Assembly (NCBI GenBank): GCA_947044405.1
Contig: CAMRHE010000018.1
Span: 930,001 to 994,000, forward strand
Length of the DNA: 64,000 nucleotides
Reading direction: 5' to 3'
Source of the DNA: Leptodactylus fallax
Taxonomy: Eukaryota; Chordata; Amphibia; Anura; Leptodactylidae
Part shown: positions 54,395 to 64,000 of the stretch, piece after piece
Layout: every line of letters starts with the position of its first letter
How positions within the stretch are numbered: the first letter of the stretch is position 1
Made by a program: the position numbers and the translations under genes
Notes under the pieces: model-generated
Told to the model about the DNA's origin: nothing
Database searches by the model: none
The model's input: the letters and a program-made list of their open reading frames with translations, nothing else

Positions 54395-54895
54395 AAGCCC
54401 CAGTTACAGAGGAAATCAGCCTTCCCACCAAAAAAATGCCCCCAAAGGTCTATTATGACCTTATGGGGACACAATGTAAAATAAATAAATAAATACATAC
54501 AAATAATAGTAGTAGTAGAAAATAAAAATTAAAGTAAAATAATTGAAAAAAAGAAGTCCATGTCACAGGTTCTAACCCCAACCCTGACAACACAATACAA
54601 AATAAAAATTACCATAATGGAGAGGGAAAAACATTTAAAAAAATTTTTATTAGCACTTTGTGAAACATAAAAACCAGGCACGTTTTTCCTCCTTTTTTGT
54701 TTACATTTTCCCAGATATAGAAAAAAGGAAAAACATGTAAAAATAACATAAAAATAAAGCCCTATGTGTCACAAAAAAAGACGCAAAAATTAGTTGAATA
54801 ACCCAAATGAAAAAAAGTTATAGCCCTCAAAACTGCATGTACAAAAAAAAATGTGTCTGGTCCTTAACCAGGAAAATTAGCCTAGTACTGGTACT
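54395..54895. mobile_element. TTAA-type element, 'agtactgaagtgg' family, copy 4 (truncated)
   Basis: 'ttatgaccttatggggacac', 'cctatgtgtcac' and 'gcctagtactggtactg' match 36510-37000. Both termini are damaged; no intact TTAA pair. Confidence 0.68.
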
Positions 54896-54972
54896 GAAAG
54901 AAAAATAAAAATAAAATTCAAGATTCATTATCAGTACAGTATGATTTTTCTCATGATACGAATATCTATAGC

Positions 54973-56360
54973 CAGTGTTGGACTGAATGGCCTAGGGCCC
55001 CAACAGAGGAACTTGTTCTGGGGGCCCACCTAACAGCTTCCTGCCAATAGCCTACACTACAGCTACTTCACTGACATCTTACATATGTTCTGACTATCCG
55101 GCATTACTGAGCATTTCTCCAGTATGGTCATCTCCTGTAGTACTGTGCATGCCCCAATAGATCTATGGCCAGTCCATGCACAATACTGTATGGGGAATGA
55201 CATGACCATGGAGCACTACACGTATGTGCAAGATTATACTGAATGAGCTGTAATGCAGACATAGCACACAGGGCTGCCATCAGGAATTTTGAGCCACCCA
55301 CAGTATAATGCTCCACATGGTATATATTGCTCCACAGTGACCTCCACAGTATAAAATTATAAAATGCTCCCTTTAGCCCCCTATAGTGGCCCCATATGGT
55401 ATATAATATATAATGCTCCACACAGTACAATCTGCTCCACAGTGGCCCCCACAGTACAATATGCTCCACAGAGGCCCAACACAGTATAAAATGCTCCCCA
55501 AAGCCCACCTCCACCACTGTATAATGCTCCACAGTGGCCCTGACACAGTATAATATGCTCCATAGTGGCCCCACACAGTAGAAGATGTACCAGTGTCTCC
55601 ACATAGTACAATATGCTCCACAATGGCCACACAGTATAATATGATCCACAGCGTCTCTACACAGTATAATATACTCCACAGTGTCCCACACACAGTATAA
55701 TATGCTCCACAGTGGCCCCACACAGTATAACAAGCTCCCCACAGTGCAGAAGAATAAATCTCACAGAATAATAGGCTCCCCACACTACCCCCAGTGTAAA
55801 GCTCCACAGTGGCCCCACACAATATAATATGTTCTTCAGACTGATAATAGTCAGAGGCCCAAGGGAGGTGAGGAAAAATAACAAACAGTTATACTCGCCT
55901 TGCCTTATCTCTCCTGGGCATTCTCGCATTGCTCTGCTGTCTCTGCCAGCTTCTTCTTCAAGTCTGCTGCTGACGTCATTCGTTCCAGACATCACTGCTG
56001 AGGCCCCAAAGTGTGCCCCACATACAGTAGCTGCTGATGCCCAATCACAGGCCTCAGCAGTGACGTCCAGAAGGCGTGACATCAGCTACAGGCCAGAAAT
56101 GTCCAGAAGATGACACTGAATCGCCAGACACCCAGGAGAGGTGAATAAAAATGTTTGTTATTTTTACAGACCTCCCCATGCAGGCTTCTATTGGAAAGGA
56201 GCCCTGCGGCACATGATGCCGGATCCTGTGGAGCCCCTTTGGGGACGTGGGCCCTGGGTAATTGCCCAGTCTTCCCTTCCCCCCTAACGCCATCCCTGCC
56301 TAAAGGCACGGGTGCGTACCAGGGGATTCACTGGTAACCTAGTGGGCCAGTCCGAGCCTG
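54973..56360. mobile_element. hAT-type non-autonomous element, perfect 8-bp TSD TCTATAGC
   Basis: 1388 bp, starting CAGTGTTGGACTG and ending in the inverted GGGCCAGTCCGAGCCTG. The flanks are identical 8-bp copies TCTATAGC (54965-54972 and 56361-56368), the hAT hallmark. The interior holds a minisatellite (55310-55815) and a GC-rich right half with 'cagcagtgatgtctgg' / 'ccagacatcactgctg'-type inverted arms around 55985-56075. No transposase. Confidence 0.9.
55310..55815. repeat. ~30-bp minisatellite in hAT element
   Basis: About 16 imperfect copies of CAGTATAATATGCTCCACAG plus TGGCCCCACA. It keeps long frames open on the minus strand (204, 149 and 83 codons) that consist of YCVGPLWSIL-type repeats. 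Confidence 0.9.
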
Positions 56361-56368
56361 TCTATAGC

Positions 56369-56856
56369 TTGCATTCGATACAGTCCATTTAGGGAAAAGC
56401 TACACACTACATACACTATATATTGCAATATAAATACATCAAACAAATAAACTATGCACAAATAGTACAAAGTGCATATAAATTATGTTAATTATATATG
56501 TACAATTAACATATTTTATATGTACATTAATATATTATACTATTATGAAGCAAATGCCTTTTTTCATCATACTCTAGTTATCACTAGGAAACACCAACTT
56601 TGCTTTAAAAAAAATATACATAGCTCAATTTATTGCATAAATAAATAAATCAATAAATAAAGCAATAAATAAAATTAATGAGGCTAGAAATTGTGTTAGG
56701 TGGGATCAATTAACATTTTAGTAAGTTAGTTAAAGGAAGTCTGTCAACAATGAGTTTGTTACAAACCTTTACCCATTACCTTATAGAAATGATTCTACAG
56801 TTTCCAAATATGACTGTTATTCAGTTTTGGAACCTAAAATCATGTAAATCGCCATT
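56369..56856. other. AT-rich single-copy sequence
   Basis: Nothing recognised; contains (AATA)n-like runs at 56638-56680. Confidence 0.45.
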
Positions 56857-57352
56857 TACACATGCAGGGGCACACCGCTAATGAGGCGAAGTGAGGCGGC
56901 CGCCTCAGGCGGCACTATTCGTCACTGTCTGGGGGGAGGCATTTTTTCCATTTATTTAATGTAAACCAGCCCTGGACAGGCCGCTTTAAAAAAAAACAAA
57001 GCTGAGCAGGGCCTGTCCTGGTCTGGTTTACGAGACCTCTGCATGTCAGCGCAGGCGGCGATACAATGATGTCATCGCGCCTCCTACGCTGAGACGCAGA
57101 CGTCGCGGACAAGAAGAGGAGGCGGCGGTGGCGGCTCTATCATGGGATTGCAGGTAGGTGAGGAGAACTTTTTTTTTTTTATATATATAAATAGGCCGTA
57201 ACCTGCTGGAGTATCCATGCAGGGAACGGCCTATTTACTTATCGATCCCCGCGCCTGCTGTGGCCGCCTCCGCTTCTGCTATCGGACGCAGAAGGGGGAA
57301 TCAGAAGCGTCTGTGAGCGGCAGCGGGGATTGATAAGTGAGGCCAAATACTA

Positions 57353-57398
57353 CTATTATTATACTCCGGGATCTTTTCAGACCCCGGAGTATAATAAT
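57353..57398. repeat. Hairpin 'attattatactccggg'
   Basis: ATTATTATACTCCGGG pairs with CCCCGGAGTATAATAAT around an ~11-nt loop. A related half ('tattattatactctggggtc') occurs at 59387-59402. Confidence 0.75.
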
Positions 57399-57554
57399 CG
57401 GAGGCCCAGGGGAGGTGCTTTTTTTCTTGCCATAATACAAATTCTAACACTCCATACAGTAGGACTATCAGCTGTTTATCCACCTGACTTCTGAACAACA
57501 CAACTGATGGTCCCAACCCCATTTATAAGGCAAGAAATCCCACTTATTAAACCT

Positions 57555-57847
57555 GACAGGGCACACTTGTGAAGTGAAAACCATTTCAGGTGACTACCTC
57601 TTGAAGCTCATCAAGAGAATGCCAAGAGTGTGCAAAGCAGTAATCAAAGCAAAAGGTGGCTACTTTAAAGAACCTAGAATATAAGACATATTTTCAGTTG
57701 TTTCACACTTTTTTGGTAAGTATATAATTCCACATGTGTTAATTCATAGTTTTGATGCTTTCAGTGAGAATCTACAATTTTTATAGTCATGAAAATACAG
57801 AAAACTCTTGAAATTAAAAGGTGTGTCCAAACTTTTGGTCTGTACTG
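57555..57847 (+). mobile_element. Tc1/mariner 3' end, copy 1
   Basis: Encodes the last ~35 residues of a Tc1-type transposase (YLLKLIKRMPRVCKAVIKAKGG...FKEPRI stop), then the 3' UTR and a TIR ending 'ggtctgtactg' at a TA. The 5' part is missing. A third Tc1 family in this window, distinct from A and B. Confidence 0.85.
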
Positions 57848-58084
57848 TATATGGCTGCGGTCAGGCTGAATTCCCACCCAGTTGGGGAAAAGAAAACCCA
57901 ATTCTCAGGCTCAGTGGGGGACTCAGCAGTTAGACCCCCATCACTCAGGTATTTATCCTCTATCATTTAGGTGAATACAGTACAGTAACATTTTGTGACT
58001 TACAGGTGACGTCTCTGACTAATCCTTCACATTTCCCTTCTCTTCCCTTTGGACCACCATGACCATTTCTTCCAGCTGTGACTT

Positions 58085-58313
58085 GTCTCTGTAAAGTTTA
58101 CAACACAGACATCTTTGGCTCCTCACTTTTCCAGGCATCCAACCCACATTGTCCTCACCTGCACACCCAACCTGCTGCTACCCCAATTATAAAATATATG
58201 ATATAACCCCCCCCATAATGAATAACTCCCAAGTGCATCTTTATATTAATTGTGTCTGTCTGTACCCTGTATAAATAGTGCCCCTTATTAATAATGCCCC
58301 AGGTGTTAATTAA
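58085..58313. repeat. Dispersed repeat arm plus 'aataatgcccc' tandem
   Basis: 'cagacatctttggctcctca', 'ccaacccacattgtcctcac' match 1000-1090 and the inverse of 31385-31490; the tandem part at 58200-58313 matches 4651-4860. Confidence 0.62.
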
Positions 58314-58672
58314 TTAAGAGGTTTTCCAGGTCATTAATAAACTAATCAGTGGGGCTCAAAAAACAGGACCCTTACTGATCACCTGTTTGAATGAACCGTG
58401 GTACCTGTGTAAGCGCCATGACCGCTTCTCTGTTTACATAGTGTCATTCATCTGATAGCATCCATGTCATGTAACTACAGCCTCATCCTATACACGTCTA
58501 TGTGACAAGGCTGGAATTACATCACATGGACACTATAAACAGACAGCGTATGATATAAACAGGCGCCGGGGCTCCTTCATACAGCTGATCAGAGAAGGGG
58601 CCAATGATCTCTTATTGATAATCTGTCCTAATAATAGAACATCAATAAAAATGAGCTGGAAAGACCCTTTAA
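58314..58672. mobile_element. TTAA palindromic MITE ('ttccaggtcattaataa' family), copy 2
   Basis: TTAA at 58314 and 58669. The arms 'gatcacctgtttgaatgaac', 'cgcgccatgaccgc'-like and 'caggcgccggggctccttca', 'aatgagctggaaagacccttt' fold on each other. Inverted relative of 30939-31260, with both ends intact. Confidence 0.78.
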
Positions 58673-58690
58673 TAAAACCCAAGTGCCACC

Positions 58691-58915
58691 TTAAAGGGGT
58701 TGTCCAGGATTACCACTTTTTTAATATGAGGCTGGGGAAGGTACTCCGGTGTCTACCAGCGCGTAACAGTTCTGCTGCTCCGGTGTTTTCTTCCCCTCAG
58801 CGGTCATGTGTGGTGGGGACTTCCGCCAGAAGAGAACACCAGAGCAGCAGAACCAGACTGCGGTGGGAGACATCGGAGCACAAGGAACAGGTGAGTAGGT
58901 GTTTTCTTTTTAATA
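58691..58915. mobile_element. TTAAAGGGGTTGTCC-type element, left part
   Basis: Begins TTAAAGGGGTTGTCCAGGAT. Its core ('ggtactccggtgtctaccag', 'gtgggagacatcggagcac') is inverted-repeat-like. The right end was not found; the minisatellite follows directly. Confidence 0.6.
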
Positions 58916-59385
58916 CAGTATTACATGGTATTATGGCCCACAGCGGCCCCTGCACACGGTATTATGCCCCGCAGCAGCCACTACACACGGTATTATGCCC
59001 CGCAGTGACCCCTGCACACGGTATTATGCGCCATAGTGGCCCCTGCACTCAGTATTATGCTCCATAGTGGCCCCTGCACACAATATTGTGGCCCCTGCAC
59101 ACGGTATTATGCTCCATATTGGCCCCTGCACACGTTATTATGCCTCATAGTGGTCCCTGCACTCGGTATTATACTCCATAGTGGCACCTGCACTCGGTAT
59201 TATGCTCCATAGTGGCCCCTGCACACGCTATTATGTCCCATAGTGGTCCCTGCACTCGGTATTATACTCCATAGTGGCCCCTGCACTCAGTATTATACTC
59301 CATAGTGGCCCCTGCACACGTAATTATGACCCATAGTGGACCCTGCACACAGTATTCTGCTCCATAGTAACCCACCCATGAACTA
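58915..59385. repeat. ~31-bp minisatellite
   Basis: About 15 imperfect copies of GGTATTATGCTCCATAGTGG plus CCCCTGCACAC. The unit is clearly related to the one at 55310-55815, although the two lie in different hAT elements. Confidence 0.9.
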
Positions 59386-59490
59386 TTATTATACTCTGGG
59401 GTCTAAAAGACGTCACAAAAGAACGCCGAAGCCTGCTAGGAGTTAACATCAGATCGCCGGAGAGGTGAGTAACAATGGTTTTTATGTATT

Positions 59491-59678
59491 CTACTTTGAA
59501 GAACCTAGAATATAAGACATATTTTCAGTTGTTTCACACTTTTTTGTTAAGTATATAATTCCACATGTGTTAATTCATAGTTTTGATGCCTTCAGTGTGA
59601 ATCTACAATTTTTATAGTCATGAAAATACAGAAAACTCTTGGAATGAGAAGGTGTGTCCAAACTTTTTGTCTGTACTG
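59491..59678 (+). mobile_element. Tc1/mariner 3' end, copy 2
   Basis: Matches 57658-57847 (the last coding codons, UTR and TIR) nearly base for base, ending at 'ctgtactg' and TA. More severely 5'-truncated than copy 1. Confidence 0.85.
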
Positions 59679-59689
59679 TATATATAGGT

Positions 59690-59845
59690 GTGTCACTTGG
59701 TGGATGGACGAACCCGTGTGGCTCTCATTCACTTCAATGGGAGTGCCGAAGATATCTGAAGTACAGTACTCAGCTATCTGCAGCGCTCCTATTATAGAGA
59801 ATGGGGGCCACGTGGGCTCGTCCATCCACCAAGCAGAAGATATGT
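59690..59845. repeat. ~155-bp foldback element
   Basis: 'cacttggtggatggacgaac' and 'ccgtgtggc' pair with 'ggccacgtgggctcgtccat' and 'ccaccaag', with an inner 'ctatctgcag'-type loop. It abuts the Tc1 end. Confidence 0.78.
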
Positions 59846-60062
59846 GAAGTTACTTTGATTGTTAATGCCGTGTTGTTGATTTCTGATACTGAAGTAATGC
59901 AGTAAGAAGAATTCTTAAAAACTGTTTCATAAGTTTGTGTATTTAGCGTGTGACACAAACAGCATGTAAACGCAATTTTATATATCTTTTTTTGTTTGGG
60001 GGGGCGTCTTTCGATAGTCTGCCTCAGGCAGCAAAGAGGCTAGGTTCACCACTGTACACATG

Positions 60063-62209
60063 CAAATTAGGGGAAAAGTACTTAGAGGGTTTGGCTTAGC
60101 TTGCCTGTAGTTGGGTCTCAGCTCTAGATATCCTCATTTGCATATGGAAAATGGAGCTCCAAAGCTGAATAACAGCTTATATAAAAGTATTGTGATTAGG
60201 TTTATAATGAATTTACTGCTGAATGTATTCCCTTTATTTGCAGGTAAAAGATAACTAGTATAAAATGCTTTGCTAAGGGTGAGGAGGCATAATGTGTCTA
60301 ATGCAGTGTCTAAAGCCCAGCCCACTCATGTTGAGCCACAGCCACTCACTGTTGTAGTTAAAGCCCTAGTTATAATGGGGCTATTATCAGCAGAAAAACT
60401 GCTGATAGGACATAATGTATGAAGGCTTATACAGAAATAGAGCAGAATGTCAAGCAAGACCCTGCACATATTTCAACTTTTGATGAATTCAGGCACCCTT
60501 TAACAAGTAAATTTAAAGTAAAAAAAAATTCAACTAATCTATGTCATTGTTTACTTTTTTTTGTACTATTGGAGACGTTAGAGAAGTCATGGTATCAAAT
60601 ATGACATATACAGTATATTACAGTATATTACTTATATAGGTACTGTGTGTACTTTTGTGGAAAGTGTACAAAATAACTTCCCAAAATGAGTGGCAATGTT
60701 GAATTTTTCAAACTAGCATGAGACGTTGATAATAGGTCGTACTTTATACTATAATAATATGAACTTCAGTACCTTAAAAGAGGCTTCTAAAGATAGAACT
60801 CTTTTCAAACCTAGATTTGGATATTATCCATCTAATTTCTGAAGCAATTTCACTGACACCATATCACCTGGTATATTCATATTTTACTAATCTTTGTCAC
60901 AGTTGAACATTACAGACCAAGATTTAAGACTTTGCTCCCAGTGTATTGTCTCCATTTTTATATGAATAATTTTTGACTCATGATTAACCACAGTGATACA
61001 CATAGACATTGGTGTGGCAAGTGAATGCTACTAAAAATAGTTTAAAAAAGCACATGGCTATTATAATCTAATGTTAGAGTTTAGAGAGAATAAAAATTAA
61101 AGATACTATGATATGTAGTGTAATATTTTCTGGCTACATGGCATGAGTCAATGCCTGGGCACCTTTTAAAAAATAAGTTTAACATACAAATATACCAGAT
61201 GGCAGAAAAGAAATTTTCTTGAGAAATGTAATATTTTTCACAGATAATTTGCGCAGAGCTCATTAAATCTTCAGTGCTGACTCCATTTGGCATTATCTTT
61301 ATCTTTTGTTGTGGTCAGCTACTCCTTGGAGTCAGCAGGGCGTCTTCATGTAGATGTAAGCCCTCTTCTTGGATGTGCCACACTATTTCATGAGTCATGA
61401 TGATTTAGCCATAATGAGCCACATTAGATGTACAGAAATTCAGACAGCACATAAACAAAATGGAGTCCATAATTCCAGCAATTTGAGGCTCTTCCATTTC
61501 ACTATCTCCATCAGGGATTGATTTGAATTTTCACATTTTAGTCAGCAAATTTTCAGTATAGCATAGTTAGAATGAATCTGTGGAATGTCACTTTGTCAAT
61601 TTTTTATCATTGACAAGTCTCCTAATTACAGCAATTTCACCCATATAAGAAAGAGGAAATTTGTCATGCAGGGTGTCACTGGGTAACTAGTGAAGAGTCA
61701 GAGGTACCGATACTGTAAAAAAGGGTTTTGTGCTGTTTCTTCAAATCTTTAGCAGTCCATGATGGATATATCTATCATGACCTAATGGAAGTTATTGCTC
61801 AATGTATCAGAATCATGGAGAAGGCAGTAACACATAGCTGAATTTCTGCTGCAACTACACTGCTTAGTGAGAACTCTGATCCAGTCAATTTAACTTTTTA
61901 GATGCCACAGTTAAGCATTCCTTCACCCACTTTGATATCCTATCTCTTAGATAGGGTCAAAAAAGCATCAAAGCTCCAGTCTGTGCTGCAGCACTGAGCC
62001 TCTTCCAGGTGGACCACCTGTTACAGGGTAATACAGTGTGAAGTGAGTCCTGTCAGAGGGGTTTTGCTCACTGAAGCTGAGTTGTTGAAATAAATATGTG
62101 CTGCTGTGATAGAGAAGGTTGCAGTCTGTGAATGTGTAAGTGGGGCAAGTGCAAATTGTCAGCAAAGTTTTGCAAGTTCAAGCCATCCTGTTGCCTCGTG
62201 TAAGGGTGG
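60063..62209. other. Single-copy region, possible conserved non-coding DNA
   Basis: About 2.1 kb without repeats or coding frames of note. 61255-61700 is especially complex text ('ttcatgagtcatgatgattt', 'gccataatgagccacattag'), which would suit a conserved element, but this cannot be shown here. Confidence 0.4.
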
Positions 62210-62521
62210 GTTCACACCTGCGTTCCAGTCCGTCCGTTGCCAATCCGAGTGAAAATCTCGGCGAACGGGATTGGCATCGGATACAGACTGGTCAGCGACG
62301 CATTGGTTAAAAACCCATTCATTTGAATGGGTTTTTAAAGCAATGCGAGGGTGTCCGATTGCACCCTCTGCGCTGCAAAGCTTTTTTTTTTTTCGTCGGA
62401 CACGAAGTCCTGCCTGTCCGACTTTGTTTCCGACGTCTGTATCCGATGCCAATCCCGTTCGCCGAGATCTTCAATCGGATTGGCAACGGACGGACTGGAA
62501 CGCAGGTGTGAACCCACCCTA
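62210..62521. mobile_element. Palindromic MITE, 'gggtgggttcacacctgcg' family
   Basis: The left arm 'taagggtgggttcacacctg' and 'cgttccagtccgtccgttgc' pairs with the right arm 'gcaacggacggactggaacg' and 'caggtgtgaacccaccctaa'. Nearly the whole 310 bp folds back. Flanks share TAA. The centre carries T14 and the 'tttcgtcggacacgaag' landmark shared with 41905-42130. Open frames on both strands are palindrome artefacts. Confidence 0.88.
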
Positions 62522-64000
62522 AGACTATTCTGAAACCATTATGTTAGTTGTCTCATCTGAGAACATTGAAACAGCCAAACTCATTGCCTCCTTGTGTGTA
62601 AAGTTCTACAATTCACAACTAAGTCCAACTGTATCAATCTGTTATCCCTGAGTGGGGAGAAACTCTACCAATAAATCTCATTAGAGAATAAATTATTTAC
62701 AGGGGTACATCATTCATACTAATTCCTCTCCAAGTTGTTAATCTGTACTGCTTTAGTGAGGCTTACACAGGTGGACAGAATGCAATGAGACAAAGGACTC
62801 CAAGGATTGGCTAAAGCCCCATTGTGGGACTCTACTCTCACATTTTTTAAAAATATTTGGGTTTCATGTGCAATGACTGTAAGCAGAGACCTTCATAAAC
62901 TTAAGAAATAGCTGTATAAAATTGCTGAAACTTGAATACCCCTTTAAAACCAATCATATATCACTTAGGATCCCTGCACACAAACCAACGATGATATTGG
63001 TTTATTCCATACCCGTTTACATTCAAAGTGCTGCTTTATAGTGCCTAGAAGAGAATACTTCCATAATATGGAATTCAATGCAGCAAGTCACTTTTTTCTT
63101 CACAAATTTTCATGGAATGTTCCATATTCTTCTGTGTAAAACTGGAGGCAAATGAAGATGGTAAGATTTGTGTGCGTACAATTTTATGGGCTTGTTCTGA
63201 AAAGATTTCTATTTATAATCTACAAAAGCTTTTCACTACATATTTTTATTTGTTCAGCAAGGATCAAGTCATTACACAGTGATTCAGAAACTTCAGCTGT
63301 TCCTTACCTTTTTTGTAGACTGTATCAAAAGTACTTTTATCATCTTTTCAAAATGTAATTTTATAGTAAGTCTGTTAAATGGTTTGTGACATTTATCAAT
63401 TTAATTAGTGAGTATATGTAAAATAATACCAAGTTAATAATCATTTATCACCATGAAGTTTAAAGTCTATTGATGGATTGATGGCATGCACAGCTATTTA
63501 TCACCGAAAAATCTCCTTTTATTGCAAATAGTTCATTAAATATTTTAAAACTGTGATACTTTCCAAGTGCAAATCTGTCATAAACTATATATATATTGCA
63601 TGAGTATCTACTACTCAAATGTCTACTAATGACTGATCAAAAATTGTTGGTTGTTGTACAAATTTGGTGTTTGCGATGTTATAGTTGTGTTAATATTCAA
63701 AAACTGATTATTTTGCAAATTCGCAGCTTCTTAATTTAATTGTATGCAATAACAAGTTACAGAGAATTTGGAGAACTAAGCATTGGAAATACAGATAAGG
63801 TACATAGAGCATGAGCATTGTACAATAGGAGCATGATCAGTCAGCCTGGAGAAAGAAATATGCAGGGACATGGGGCAGAGGGGGCAAGCTGCAAAATAAA
63901 TAAAACAGAAAATATATAAAGAAATAAAATAACCGAAAGTTACCCATTCCTTAATTGAACTTTATGGACACATTCAAACGTACCGTGTTTTTAACTATGG
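62522..64000. other. Single-copy AT-rich sequence to window end
   Basis: About 1.5 kb without recognised repeat, gene or RNA. The longest frame (68 codons at 63152) has no domain. Confidence 0.45.

Larger units (their letters stand above)
56865..60054. mobile_element. 3.2-kb composite hAT-type element, perfect 8-bp TSD TACACATG
   Basis: Starts CAGGGGCACACCGC and ends AGGTTCACCACTG, with identical flanks TACACATG (56857-56864 and 60055-60062). Subterminal arms 'gaggcggccgcctcaggcgg' and 'gtctgcctcaggcagc' support one element. The interior is a mosaic of Tc1 ends, TTAA palindromes, a minisatellite and parts of another hAT-like repeat; no hAT transposase is visible. It either captured other elements or served as their target. 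Confidence 0.87.

Noticed and set aside
55128..55822. Minus-strand open frames of 204 and 149 codons
   Set aside because: They are translations of the ~30-bp minisatellite (repeating WSILYCVGP-type text in all frames), not a protein.
58615..59067. 150-codon plus-strand open frame
   Set aside because: Starts in a MITE and runs through a minisatellite; no domain and no splice or promoter context.
62271..62522. Overlapping 60-97 codon frames on both strands
   Set aside because: The element is a near-perfect palindrome, so every frame has a mirror; no codon bias or domain.

Overview
The window is vertebrate nuclear DNA, most likely from an anuran amphibian with a large genome. The inference rests on its repeats: Tc1/mariner elements, many palindromic TTAA-flanked DNA elements, hAT derivatives with 8-bp duplications, Penelope-like retroelements, a chromodomain Ty3/Gypsy element, a V-SINE-like SINE and an L2-type LINE. 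No intact host gene, rRNA, tRNA gene or CRISPR array can be supported. Nearly all long open frames are pieces of decayed transposon proteins or tandem-repeat artefacts.

Layout. 1-2.2 kb: Tc1 end, degenerate tandem repeat, L2-type LINE 3' end with (ATT)n tail. 2.3-6.2 kb: four palindromic DNA elements, one split by a 1.16-kb solo LTR (2503-3663, TSD GCTGC), and one holding a back-to-back minisatellite. 6.4-7.9 kb: dead Penelope-like reverse transcriptase (minus strand). 8.2-8.9 kb: two small DNA elements. 9.1-15.7 kb: a TTAA element containing a decayed Gypsy element, which holds a second solo LTR (11565-12835, TSD CCCCT), so three layers of nesting. 16.5-26 kb: four Tc1-type units, one split by a 1.28-kb TTAA element and one a chimera of two Tc1 families. 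29-34 kb: two Penelope-like 3' ends (one with a 15-bp TSD, one split by another copy of the first solo LTR), plus TTAA palindromes. 34-43 kb: a nearly continuous run of TTAA elements, including a 4.2-kb element with four ~380-bp tandem repeats. 44-50 kb: SINE, hAT transposase fossil, small hAT element, degenerate mariner transposase. 52-60 kb: TTAA element, Penelope leader with a hammerhead-like motif, two hAT elements with perfect 8-bp TSDs. The rest (15.7-16.5, 22.6-23.8, 26-29, 43-44.3, 50.6-52.1, 53.3-54.4, 60-64 kb) looks single-copy and AT-rich.

Nothing here works as a pathway. The value of the window is as a stratified insertion record: exact target duplications and internal empty sites give the relative age of many families. 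The most useful observations are the two copies of the same solo LTR with different TSDs, the triple nest at 9-15.7 kb, the chimeric Tc1, the hammerhead-like boxes in Penelope ends, the palindromic minisatellite, and a possible 41-bp exon between repeats at 35.05 kb. All names are family-level calls made by reading translations and motifs; no database search was run.
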